DNA of 64,000 nucleotides. Source: an uncultured Prevotella sp. GTDB lineage: Bacteria; Bacteroidota; Bacteroidia; Bacteroidales; Bacteroidaceae. The DNA lies in NCBI GenBank assembly GCA_900320905.1, contig ONTZ01000007.1, positions 1 to 64,000 on the forward strand. The letters are read 5' to 3'. How positions within the stretch are numbered: position 1 is the stretch's first letter; every line of letters starts with the position of its first letter. The notes beneath the pieces are model-generated. The model was not told the origin of the DNA. It searched no databases and saw nothing but the letters and a program-made list of their open reading frames with translations. Below are positions 41,768 to 49,457 of the stretch, in pieces. Both the position numbers and the translations under genes were made by a program.

Positions 41768-42902
41768 ATTCCTGGTCATCGTGGCAGCCGCAGCACTGCT
41801 GATGACTTCATGTAGCAATAAAGACGATCGTATGCTCACCATCATCAACAAAGATGGCACTTGCAGTCGTGAGATGACATATCACCCAGACCAAGAGGAC
41901 GTGATGGCGCCACTCAGTGAGACCATCAACGTCAATGGTATGATCTTCAGTTCTGGTTGGGAGCGCAGTTGGTCAGTCGTAGGTGACTCTGTCCGTCACG
42001 CTTGTCCAATGACACAGCAGCAATGGGACAGTCTGAAGAGTGTATTCCCTGACCAGAGTGTCATCGATAATATTCTGATGCACACCAAGCAGGAATACCC
42101 ATTAATCAGCGAGATGTGCGACTCACTGAATCGTGTGGCCCAAGAGTTGTTTAAGGATACAGCATCGCTCGAAAAGCAGTTCAAGTGGTTCTATACCGAC
42201 TATGTCTACAAGGAAACGCTTTCCATTGCTGTTGTTGAAAAGGCTTTCTCCATTCCTCTCGACCGTTTTGTCAGTGCTGATACTGCATCGTATTGGTTTA
42301 CAGGCCAGCCCAACCTTGCTGCTGATCTTACAGGCGCTGAACAGAAAGAGTTGCTCGACGGGATTGAAGGGAAAATCAGCCAGTGGTTCATTGCCTGTAC
42401 AATGGCACATGTCTGTGAAATCATTGCCAACGAGCGCTATGACGAGGTGAAGAACCCACCTGTCAGCAAAGAGCAGTTTATCGCCTTAAAGGATTCCATC
42501 GTCATGTCGCCCGCTATGGGCAGATTAAACTTATTTGACGAGCCTGCGCAAGCCAGCAAGATTCTTGAGGAATACTTCCACTCAGATGCCTACACGCCAT
42601 TATTCAGTGACAGCAAGATATGGGATAACCGTCTCGATGAAAAGTATAAGTACTACAGTTTTCTTGTAATGATGAAACCTACGCTGGACTATGTCATGCC
42701 TGGCAAGGTGATCGATGCTGGTGCAGGAGTGATTGATGGCGACGTGATTCACTACAAATTCTCAGGCGAGCAACTGATTCCGCATCCTTACGTTGTTACC
42801 ATCACCTCGCGAGTCACCAATGTCTGGGCATTCATCGTGACGATTCTCGTCATCCTCCTCGCCATAGGCAGTTTCTTCTCGAAACGCTTCATACGTCAAT
42901 AA
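41754..42902 (+). CDS. Lipoprotein of unknown function with C-terminal membrane span
   Basis: 382 residues. A lipobox (LLMTSC) follows a short signal, the middle is soluble (e.g. FVSADTASYWFTGQPNLA), and a hydrophobic segment near the C-terminus (about 355-375, VWAFIVTILVILLAIGSFF) ends in a basic tail. It overlaps 41300-41767 by 14 bases and is the last gene of this ECF unit. No family recognised. A lipid anchor plus membrane span is an odd combination that places it in the inner membrane. Confidence 0.65.
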   Translation: MKTNRFLVIVAAAALLMTSCSNKDDRMLTIINKDGTCSREMTYHPDQEDVMAPLSETINVNGMIFSSGWERSWSVVGDSVRHACPMTQQQWDSLKSVFPDQSVIDNILMHTKQEYPLISEMCDSLNRVAQELFKDTASLEKQFKWFYTDYVYKETLSIAVVEKAFSIPLDRFVSADTASYWFTGQPNLAADLTGAEQKELLDGIEGKISQWFIACTMAHVCEIIANERYDEVKNPPVSKEQFIALKDSIVMSPAMGRLNLFDEPAQASKILEEYFHSDAYTPLFSDSKIWDNRLDEKYKYYSFLVMMKPTLDYVMPGKVIDAGAGVIDGDVIHYKFSGEQLIPHPYVVTITSRVTNVWAFIVTILVILLAIGSFFSKRFIRQ

Positions 42903-42940
42903 AGGTAGGTAGGGCGCATTGCATCATCCTCTGAACTTTA

Positions 42941-42984
42941 ATCCCCGAAACATTTGGCTGTTTCGGGGATTTTTCGTATCTTTG
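42941..42984 (+). promoter_or_regulatory. Hairpin promoter of the PIG-L gene
   Basis: ATCCCCGAAACA (42941-42952) pairs perfectly with TGTTTCGGGGAT (42959-42970), loop TTTGGC; TTTT follows and the -7 box TATCTTTG is at 42977-42984. The TTGG inside the loop is a correctly spaced -33 candidate (19 bases). Confidence 0.65.
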
Positions 42985-43005
42985 CCCCATCAAAACCTAT
43001 ACGAT

Positions 43006-44142
43006 ATGAATCTCAACCTCACATCTACCATCAAGATGCCTGACCACGCACTGCGGCGGCAGGTCATCGAACTCTGCCAGAAGGTAGGGAAACCACTATT
43101 GAAACTCTCCAAGAAAGACTATATGGACAATGGCCTCGGACACCTCATTGAGCAGTTCGACGGACAGGCGGGACTCGTGAATATCGAGGTGTTCAACGAG
43201 TTGCAGCACACCATCACGGGATGGCCTGGCGGCAAGCCGAATGCCGACGACTCTACCCGTCCGGAACGGGCCTTGCCCTATCCCAAGCGGGTCATCGTAT
43301 TCTCTCCTCATCCCGACGATGATGTCATCTCGATGGGGGGCACCATCCGCCGACTGATCCAGCAGGGGCACGATGTGCATATCGCCTACGAGACCAGTGG
43401 CAATATCGCCGTTGCCGACGAAGAGGTGCGCCTCTATATGCACTTCATCAACGGCTTCAACCAACTCTTTGGCAACGGCTCCGACGAGGTGATCAAGATC
43501 CGCTATCGCGAGATTATGAACTACATCAAGCAGAAGGAGGAGGGCGACCTTGACAACCAGACCATCCTCACCGTGAAGGGATTGATCCGTCGTGGTGAGG
43601 CGCGAAATGCCTGTGGCTACAACGGTATCCACAAGGATCATATCCATTTCCTCGACCTGCCTTTCTACGAGAGTGGGAAGATAGAGAAGTTGCCCGTGTC
43701 GGAGCGGGATGTCCGCATCGTGCAGGAACTCATCGCCGAGGTCCAGCCGCATCAGATCTACGTGGCTGCCGACCTGGCCGATCCTCACGGCACGCACCGC
43801 AAGTGTACAGATGTGGTGCTGGCTGCGATTGAGGAGGAGAAACAGGCGGGGGCTGAGTGGCTTGATGACTGTCGTGTGTGGATGTACCGCGGTGCCTGGG
43901 CAGAGTGGGATGTGGCCGATATCGAGATGTGCGTGCCGATGTCGCCTGAGGAACTCACGGAGAAACGTAACGCCATCCTGCGCCATCAGAGTCAGATGGA
44001 GGGCGCACCGTTTATGGGCAACGACGAACGCCTGTTCTGGCAGCGTGCCCAAGACCGTAACCGTGCCACGGCGAAGCACTACGACGAACTGGGTCTCGCC
44101 TGCTACGAGGCGATGGAGGCGTTTGTGGAATATAAATTATAA
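43006..44142 (+). CDS. PIG-L family deacetylase (stand-alone C-terminal half of a NagB-PIG-L protein)
   Basis: From ATG 43006, 378 residues. After a leader resembling the linker of Bacteroidota NagB-PIG-L fusions (RRQVIELCQKVGKPLLKL, then NELQHTITGWPGGKPNADDS) comes the PIG-L fold with FSPHPDDDVISMGGT (zinc/catalytic HPDDD near 102-106), TSGNIAVADEE and AADLADPHGTHRKC. It should de-N-acetylate an N-acetylglucosamine derivative. In related Bacteroidota proteins an N-terminal glucosamine-6-phosphate deaminase domain of about 280 residues precedes this; here it is absent and the hairpin promoter takes its place. Next to a GH20 hexosaminidase, an amino-sugar role fits. Confidence 0.8.
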   Translation: MNLNLTSTIKMPDHALRRQVIELCQKVGKPLLKLSKKDYMDNGLGHLIEQFDGQAGLVNIEVFNELQHTITGWPGGKPNADDSTRPERALPYPKRVIVFSPHPDDDVISMGGTIRRLIQQGHDVHIAYETSGNIAVADEEVRLYMHFINGFNQLFGNGSDEVIKIRYREIMNYIKQKEEGDLDNQTILTVKGLIRRGEARNACGYNGIHKDHIHFLDLPFYESGKIEKLPVSERDVRIVQELIAEVQPHQIYVAADLADPHGTHRKCTDVVLAAIEEEKQAGAEWLDDCRVWMYRGAWAEWDVADIEMCVPMSPEELTEKRNAILRHQSQMEGAPFMGNDERLFWQRAQDRNRATAKHYDELGLACYEAMEAFVEYKL

Positions 44143-44163
44143 ACAAGGAGTATGATTAATAAA

Positions 44164-44236
44164 CATGGATTATAAAGATTATAAGGAATGGCTGCATAAC
44201 GCAGCCGAACAATCCATAAAATCCATATAATCCGTG
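44164..44236. repeat. Imperfect palindromic repeat with GGCTGC hairpin
   Basis: CATGGATTATAAAGATTATA... (44164-44195) and ...ATCCATATAATCCGTG (44201-44236) are imperfect inverted copies around the stem GGCTGC/GCAGCC (44190-44206). It lies between the PIG-L and GH20 genes and looks like a dispersed intergenic repeat. Confidence 0.5.
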
Positions 44237-44252
44237 TAAAAAGAGAAAAGAT

Positions 44253-46004
44253 ATGAAGCAGAAATCTCTGATAGGTATATTATTTATAATTTGCTGTTTA
44301 TCTGTGAGCCCGGCAAGGGCACAGTACGACGTGTTGCCTCTGCCGCAGAGCATTGAGATTCAAAAGGGTGAGCCGTTTGCGCTTTGGGATGGCTTGGTGC
44401 AGATAGTAACACCAGAGAATTTGCAAGGAGAGGCTGAGTTTCTGCAGGCCTATCTCAAGGATATAACAGATTCGACATTCCCCATCGCCCAGAAACGTGA
44501 GAAGGGAATGAGATACATCGAACTCTCCCTATCTCCGAAGGTCACTGCCCCCGAGGGCTACGTACTCACTATCAATAAGAAAGGTATCACCATTGCAGGT
44601 GGCAGTGCTGCTGGTGTTTTCTATGGTGTCCAGACGCTCCGAAAGACCGTTGTTAACGCACGACAGTTACAACACGTCACGGAACTCACGAATCAGCTTT
44701 CTGCTTCCTCTGCGACGCCTCCCTTTACCCTTCTCTATCCCGTCGTGATCACCGATGCACCACGCTTCTCTTGGCGTGGCATGCACCTCGACTGCTCGCG
44801 TCACTTCTGGTCAGTGGATTTCGTCAAGAAGTTCATCGACCTGTTGGCGCTCCACAATATGAATGTCTTCCATTGGCACCTCACCGACGATCAGGGCTGG
44901 CGCATCGAGATCAAGAAGTGGCCCCGTCTCACTACCATCGGCTCGCAGCGCAGTGGCACCATCATTGGTACCAATTCCGACCTCGACGACGGCATCCCCT
45001 ACGGCGGTTATTACACCCAGGCTGAACTCCGCGAGGTCGTCGCCTACGCCGCAGCAAGACATATCACCATCGTGCCCGAGATCGATATGCCCGGTCACAT
45101 GCTCGCAGCCCTCGCCGCCTATCCCGAACTGGGTTGTACGGGCGGTCCCTATCAGGTGGGTCACTACTGGGGCGTGTATAAGGATGTGCTCTGCGTGGGC
45201 AATCCCCGCGTCTATGAGTTTGTACAGGATGTGCTCACGGAGGTGATGGATATCTTCCCCTCCGAGGTTATTCATATCGGTGGTGACGAGACTCCTTCCG
45301 AGAAATGGCAGCATTGCAAGAAATGTGATGAAATCTATGTCAAAAAGACCCTTGAAGGACGTGTATCTGGCCAAGTTGAAGGAGGCTCTGGTGGTCCGCG
45401 GACGATGCCCGAGTATCCTTATGAGGAAATGGTACGGTCAGTGTTGCAACCTTACTTTACTAACAAGGTCTTCAATATCTTGGCTTCCAAAGGTCGTCGC
45501 GCCTTGGGCTGGGACGAGATCCTCGACGGTGCGCCACAGGATGCGATGATCATGTCGTGGCGCGGTTCTGCCCCCGGCGCGAAGGCCGCTGAGGCTGGTC
45601 ACGATGTGGTGATGGCGCCTACCACGCATTGTTACTTCGACTACCAACAGGTGGAGGATACCCGGTTTGAACCCAGTCGTTGCGGCGGTTTTATTCCCAT
45701 CGAACGGGTCTATAGCCTCGATCCTGCTCCCGACAGCCTCTCTGTTGAGGCCCGCCGTCATATCCTCGGCACGCAGGCTAACCTTTGGGCGGAGTACATG
45801 ACCAACGAGCAGATGGTGGAGTATCAGGCGCTGCCCCGTATGTCGGCCCTCGCCGAGGTGCAGTGGACACAGCCCGAGCGCAAGGATTATCAGGCCTTCC
45901 TTCTGCGCCTCACCCGTTTCACCTCCCTTTTCGAACACTATCATTATACATATGCCAAGCATCTCTGGCCCGACCGCCAGATTCCCAACCGCTGGCAGTT
46001 CTGA
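44253..46004 (+). CDS. Beta-N-acetylhexosaminidase, GH20
   Basis: 583 residues with signal peptide (LIGILFIICCLSVSPARAQ), a GH20b N-terminal domain (about 25-170) and the GH20 barrel: HWHLTDDQGWRIEIKKWP, the catalytic pair in VIHIGGDETPSEKW (Asp/Glu near 345-346) and WDEILDG with MMSWRG further on. It releases terminal GlcNAc/GalNAc in the periplasm or on the surface and would supply substrate for the PIG-L neighbour. The coding sequence around 45360-45400 carries a short GTTGAAGGAGGCT stretch resembling dispersed repeats. Confidence 0.9.
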   Translation: MKQKSLIGILFIICCLSVSPARAQYDVLPLPQSIEIQKGEPFALWDGLVQIVTPENLQGEAEFLQAYLKDITDSTFPIAQKREKGMRYIELSLSPKVTAPEGYVLTINKKGITIAGGSAAGVFYGVQTLRKTVVNARQLQHVTELTNQLSASSATPPFTLLYPVVITDAPRFSWRGMHLDCSRHFWSVDFVKKFIDLLALHNMNVFHWHLTDDQGWRIEIKKWPRLTTIGSQRSGTIIGTNSDLDDGIPYGGYYTQAELREVVAYAAARHITIVPEIDMPGHMLAALAAYPELGCTGGPYQVGHYWGVYKDVLCVGNPRVYEFVQDVLTEVMDIFPSEVIHIGGDETPSEKWQHCKKCDEIYVKKTLEGRVSGQVEGGSGGPRTMPEYPYEEMVRSVLQPYFTNKVFNILASKGRRALGWDEILDGAPQDAMIMSWRGSAPGAKAAEAGHDVVMAPTTHCYFDYQQVEDTRFEPSRCGGFIPIERVYSLDPAPDSLSVEARRHILGTQANLWAEYMTNEQMVEYQALPRMSALAEVQWTQPERKDYQAFLLRLTRFTSLFEHYHYTYAKHLWPDRQIPNRWQF

Positions 46005-46060
46005 ATCTACGACTCTGTTTTTGCCCTCTATTTCTCAATAAGGCACCCTTATTAGGGATT

Positions 46061-46097
46061 AACCCTGCCTTATTAGAGAATAACCCTGCCTTATTGA
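46061..46097. repeat. Two copies of AACCCTGCCTTATT
   Basis: AACCCTGCCTTATT occurs at 46061 and 46083 (22 bp apart), with related TTATTAGGG/CTCAATAAGG sequence in front. It lies between GH20 and the third plus-strand ECF gene and could be a terminator relic or regulator site. Confidence 0.4.
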
Positions 46098-46220
46098 AAC
46101 AACTCGGCCATCTGCCTTGATCGGTGTGAAATGATAAAAAAACGAAAAACCATGCAATAATTCTCCATTTGATGTGTATATATAAGTAGAAGGCATCAAA
46201 ACGGACGAAGACAAAGTCAA

Positions 46221-46760
46221 ATGGAACAAGAGACCGTAACTCTGATTAACGACCTGAGGGAGCATAGACCAGCAGCCTGTCAACGGCTGTTTACGGAGTA
46301 TGGGCCGATGGTGTTCCGTATGGTGCAGCGCATCGTGACGCGCCGTGAGGATGCCGAAGAGGTCTATCAGGATGTGTTCTTCAAGGCGCTGCGCGGCATA
46401 GATGGCTACGATTCCCGTCAGGCGACGCTTGCCACATGGCTGGGTCGCATTGCCTATCACGAGTCGCTCAACTTTGTCAGAGGCAAAAAGCCCACCTTAT
46501 TATATATAGAGGACAGCGACCAAGGTCCAGACATATTGGAGGCTCCCGACGATGCACCTCAGGACGAAGAGACCATCCGACAGTTGGAACAGGCGCTGGC
46601 GATGCTCCCGCCCCATGAGCAGACCATCGTGAGCATGTTCTACTACGACAATATGAGTCTCGCTGACATCGCCTTTGTCACAGGCTCCATCCCCTCTACC
46701 GTCGGCTCCCAGTTGAGCCGTATCCGCAAGAAACTCTATCGAATCATCAAAACGCTCTGA
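46221..46760 (+). CDS. ECF RNA polymerase sigma factor
   Basis: 179 residues. Region 2: MVFRMVQRIVTRREDAEEVY followed by QDVFFKALRG. Region 4: MSLADIAFVTGSIPSTVGSQ and a basic end. It is 3 bases before the anti-sigma gene. The upstream region has TATATATA rather than TAnnTTTG. It heads the operon that ends with the DUF4419/serpin gene. Confidence 0.9.
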   Translation: MEQETVTLINDLREHRPAACQRLFTEYGPMVFRMVQRIVTRREDAEEVYQDVFFKALRGIDGYDSRQATLATWLGRIAYHESLNFVRGKKPTLLYIEDSDQGPDILEAPDDAPQDEETIRQLEQALAMLPPHEQTIVSMFYYDNMSLADIAFVTGSIPSTVGSQLSRIRKKLYRIIKTL

Positions 46761-46763
46761 ATT

Positions 46764-47411
46764 ATGAACGAACTCAAAAGCGATAACAACCTACGCCAAG
46801 CCGTCAATCGACGTGAACAGCAGTTGCCGCCGATGCCTGCCGACCTGAACGAGCGGCTGATGCAGCGTATCGCGGAATCTGAGCCGGCTCGATCCGAGAC
46901 CAAGCCTCACCGATTGTGGCTCTATGCCGCCATAGCCGTCGCTGCCAGCATCGCCCTGCTCATCGTCTTCAACTTCGGAAAGCAGCAAACTCCGCAGGAG
47001 CCCCTCGTGGCTAAGCAGATTATCGAGAAGCCCGTGGTTTCGGAACCTGAGCCTGTCGAAGAGCAGGTTCCTGAGCAAGTCGAAGGAGAACCTGTTGCAG
47101 AGAAGCCGAAGTCTGTGAAGAAACAGCGTAAGGTGGTCATGCAACTCGTGGAACTGATACCCACCAGCGAGGCGAAGTCTGACAATGTGAAATCCCTGCC
47201 CGAGTCGCTGATTGCCAATGTGAAAGCCTACGACAAGCAGAGCGACCTGTCGAGGACGACGGGTATGGATGATGGTACCGATGCCATCGTGACGACGACG
47301 ATGGGTATGGAGAACACAGACCCCCTCGTGGCGATGGCGGCACAGATGGAGAACATCCGGCAGCGCGGTCAGCGGCTGCAACAGGAAATCGAAGCACGAA
47401 TGAAGAATTAA
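46764..47411 (+). CDS. Anti-sigma-like membrane protein, 215 aa
   Basis: Cytoplasmic N-terminus of about 50 residues, one membrane span (about 52-70, LYAAIAVAASIALLIVFNF) and a charged outer part with a helical end (QRLQQEIEARMKN). An acidic stretch EPEPVEEQVPEQVEGEPVAE (about 94-113) is encoded by two copies of a CCTGAGC-GTCGAAG repeat (47046-47085), which looks inserted. Its place beside the ECF gene supports an anti-sigma role. Confidence 0.65.
   Translation: MNELKSDNNLRQAVNRREQQLPPMPADLNERLMQRIAESEPARSETKPHRLWLYAAIAVAASIALLIVFNFGKQQTPQEPLVAKQIIEKPVVSEPEPVEEQVPEQVEGEPVAEKPKSVKKQRKVVMQLVELIPTSEAKSDNVKSLPESLIANVKAYDKQSDLSRTTGMDDGTDAIVTTTMGMENTDPLVAMAAQMENIRQRGQRLQQEIEARMKN
47046..47085. repeat. 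CCTGAGC..GTCGAAG dispersed-repeat pair inside the anti-sigma gene
   Basis: CCTGAGCCTGTCGAAG (47046-47061) and CCTGAGCAAGTCGAAG (47070-47085) are 24 bp apart, an in-frame spacing. The unit is a common dispersed palindrome-type repeat in bacteria. Confidence 0.5.
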
Positions 47412-47417
47412 TGGAAT

Positions 47418-48620
47418 ATGGATAGACGAATTATACTAAGTTTGTTGGTTGCGCTGGCAACGACGGCGTTCGGGCAAAGGCTACGGGTAGGCGACGCGGA
47501 AGCGTCGGGAATGAATGCGAATCCGCGCCTCCGTCAGTTGGAGGATTACTTACGCGAGCATTCCCATGGCATTAAGTTTACTCAGAAGAGTGACGGCGAC
47601 GGAGACGTCTGGTATAGTTGGCGTGCCGAGATCGATGCTATCGGGAAGAAAGAGAATAAGCCTAGTGTTACACCAGAGATGAACAAGGAGGCAATGCTAC
47701 AGACCATACATATCCGAGACAGCATCAACGCCCTGGTCAGAAGACAGTATGAGGATGCCGTCGACAGCATACGCATCGCCTTCTCCAGCGTGAGAAAGGA
47801 TGCTGCTGAGAGTTATATGTATGAATACCACAGGGGCAGTGCTGATACCATCAGTTATTCCGTTGTCTTCAGAAATGATGCCTATGAGGACGCCAAGTTC
47901 AGAGCTGAAAAGCAACGTTCAGAAGAAGGGAATAACGAAAGTAGCGACTGGTGGTTTCATGCTGACTCTTTAGACTTCTACTTTTATCAGGGACCTTTTG
48001 GCCACTATAGTCATTACCGTAATGAGCCCAACGGCCTTACTAAGGAGGATAGGAAACCCTTCGACATCGCAGCCTTCGAAGCCCATATCCATCCCGCCTT
48101 GGAACCGCTGATGAAACTGCAGGGCGCCAAATCCTATCCCATCTATTGGCAGCACGATAAGGGATACGAAGATGAGGTTGGCTCTCGTGGTAATCTCCTA
48201 TATGGGTTTAGTTTATATAATATCTGGCCTGCCGGGCAGACCACTGGCACCTACTACTTCATCCCTGCTCAATACAAGGCAGAACCCATCTTTGACCGAC
48301 TCGACTCATTGGCCTACGACTATGTTAATCATCATCCCGAACAACCCTATACCTATCACCACATCCCTATCATCCTGCGCATTGATAATCGCTATGGTTC
48401 TATTTTCTGTGATGTATTCCACCACGTGAATGACATGGTGGAGAGCGATGACGATGAAATAGACAGCAACAACGGCACCAAATACAACCTGCGCTGTTAC
48501 CAGGACGAAGACGGTCTGCACATTCTCTCCCTCACCACGAAGGGCATACTCTGGATTCCCAAAAATTTTCAGAAGATGAAACGTTGGGTGAACGGCAAGG
48601 CAACATATAGAAAGAATTGA
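47418..48620 (+). CDS. Secreted protein of unknown function, 400 aa (paralogue of 48647)
   Basis: Signal peptide ending TTAFGQ, then an insert RLRVGDAEASGMNANP absent from the paralogue, then RLRQLEDYLREHSHG shared with it. Further shared blocks are DSIRIAFSSVRKDAAESY with YEYHRGSADTISYSVVF. The C-terminal 200 residues are longer than in the paralogue and rich in Y and W. No known domain. It belongs to the 46221 ECF operon (7 bases from the anti-sigma gene). A role in sensing or envelope protection is inference only. Confidence 0.65.
   Translation: MDRRIILSLLVALATTAFGQRLRVGDAEASGMNANPRLRQLEDYLREHSHGIKFTQKSDGDGDVWYSWRAEIDAIGKKENKPSVTPEMNKEAMLQTIHIRDSINALVRRQYEDAVDSIRIAFSSVRKDAAESYMYEYHRGSADTISYSVVFRNDAYEDAKFRAEKQRSEEGNNESSDWWFHADSLDFYFYQGPFGHYSHYRNEPNGLTKEDRKPFDIAAFEAHIHPALEPLMKLQGAKSYPIYWQHDKGYEDEVGSRGNLLYGFSLYNIWPAGQTTGTYYFIPAQYKAEPIFDRLDSLAYDYVNHHPEQPYTYHHIPIILRIDNRYGSIFCDVFHHVNDMVESDDDEIDSNNGTKYNLRCYQDEDGLHILSLTTKGILWIPKNFQKMKRWVNGKATYRKN
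47492..47507. repeat. Palindrome CGACGCGGAAGCGTCG inside a coding insert
   Basis: CGACGC / GCGTCG around GGAA at 47492-47507 sits in the centre of the 16-residue insert that separates the signal peptide from the conserved start of the mature protein. The base composition differs from the surroundings. Confidence 0.55.
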
Positions 48621-48646
48621 TAATTGATAATGGGTAATTGATAATT

Positions 48647-49444
48647 ATGAATAGGCGGTTTATATTATTATTTATTATTGCGCTGGCGACGACTGCATTC
48701 GGTCAGAACCAGCGCCTCAGACAGTTGGAAGACTATCTGCAGGAGCAGGGCCTGATAAAGATGGTCGATCGCAAACCGAGCGTCAGTAAAACGAAGAAAA
48801 GGCACAACAAGGGCGGGCTGCTCACAACACCCCCCAAACAGGCTGTCATTGACTCCATCCGTACCGCCTTCACCGATCTGAGCAAGGAGGCGATGGAGAG
48901 TCATCAGTACGAAAAACATGACGACGGTACCGATACCATCGAGTATGCCCTGGTGTTCAGCGACACAGAAGCCGTCAACTTCACCTATAAGAAGAACGCC
49001 GCCAACCAGGCCAAAGGCCTCTATACACATACGTATGAGAGAGAGGAAGTGAAGACATCCGACGCCATCGCTGCCAAAAAGTGGCGCATCGACATCCGTT
49101 CGATGAACACCATGCGTTACGGATCGAGAATGGTGACGCCCGACTTCTATCTGGAACTGCGAGGCGACACGCTGCACAGTTATCTGCCCTATCTGGGTCA
49201 GGCCCGCGTATCGCCCATGCTCTCACCCGCGATAGGCCTGAACTTCGAGAAACCTGTGCTGAGTTATATGGAGAGTAAACCCAAGTCGAATAAATACACG
49301 CAGATTGATATCGACGTCAGGACGCGTGAGGACTCTTACCACTATATGATTGAAATCTATGACTCTGGCGAGGCCATGATCCGCGTGCGCTCGATGAACA
49401 GAGACCCAATCAGTTTCGATGGTACAATGACAACATCTCATTAA
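48647..49444 (+). CDS. Secreted protein of unknown function, 265 aa (paralogue of 47418)
   Basis: ATG 48647 starts MNRRFILLFIIALATTAFGQ; a TTG nine bases earlier is not needed. The mature start QRLRQLEDYLQEQGL, DSIRTAFTDLSKEAMESHQY and DGTDTIEYALVFSDTE align with the 47418 protein, but the second half is shorter. The two genes are tandem duplicates, separated by an AT-rich ATTGATAAT repeat. No known domain. Confidence 0.65.
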   Translation: MNRRFILLFIIALATTAFGQNQRLRQLEDYLQEQGLIKMVDRKPSVSKTKKRHNKGGLLTTPPKQAVIDSIRTAFTDLSKEAMESHQYEKHDDGTDTIEYALVFSDTEAVNFTYKKNAANQAKGLYTHTYEREEVKTSDAIAAKKWRIDIRSMNTMRYGSRMVTPDFYLELRGDTLHSYLPYLGQARVSPMLSPAIGLNFEKPVLSYMESKPKSNKYTQIDIDVRTREDSYHYMIEIYDSGEAMIRVRSMNRDPISFDGTMTTSH

Positions 49445-49457
49445 AACCAACAACCTT

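Noticed and set aside
43096..44079. 327-codon open frame on the minus strand opposite the PIG-L gene
   Set aside because: Composition (H, V, L, D-rich) is that of the complement of a coding strand; the plus strand has clear PIG-L motifs.
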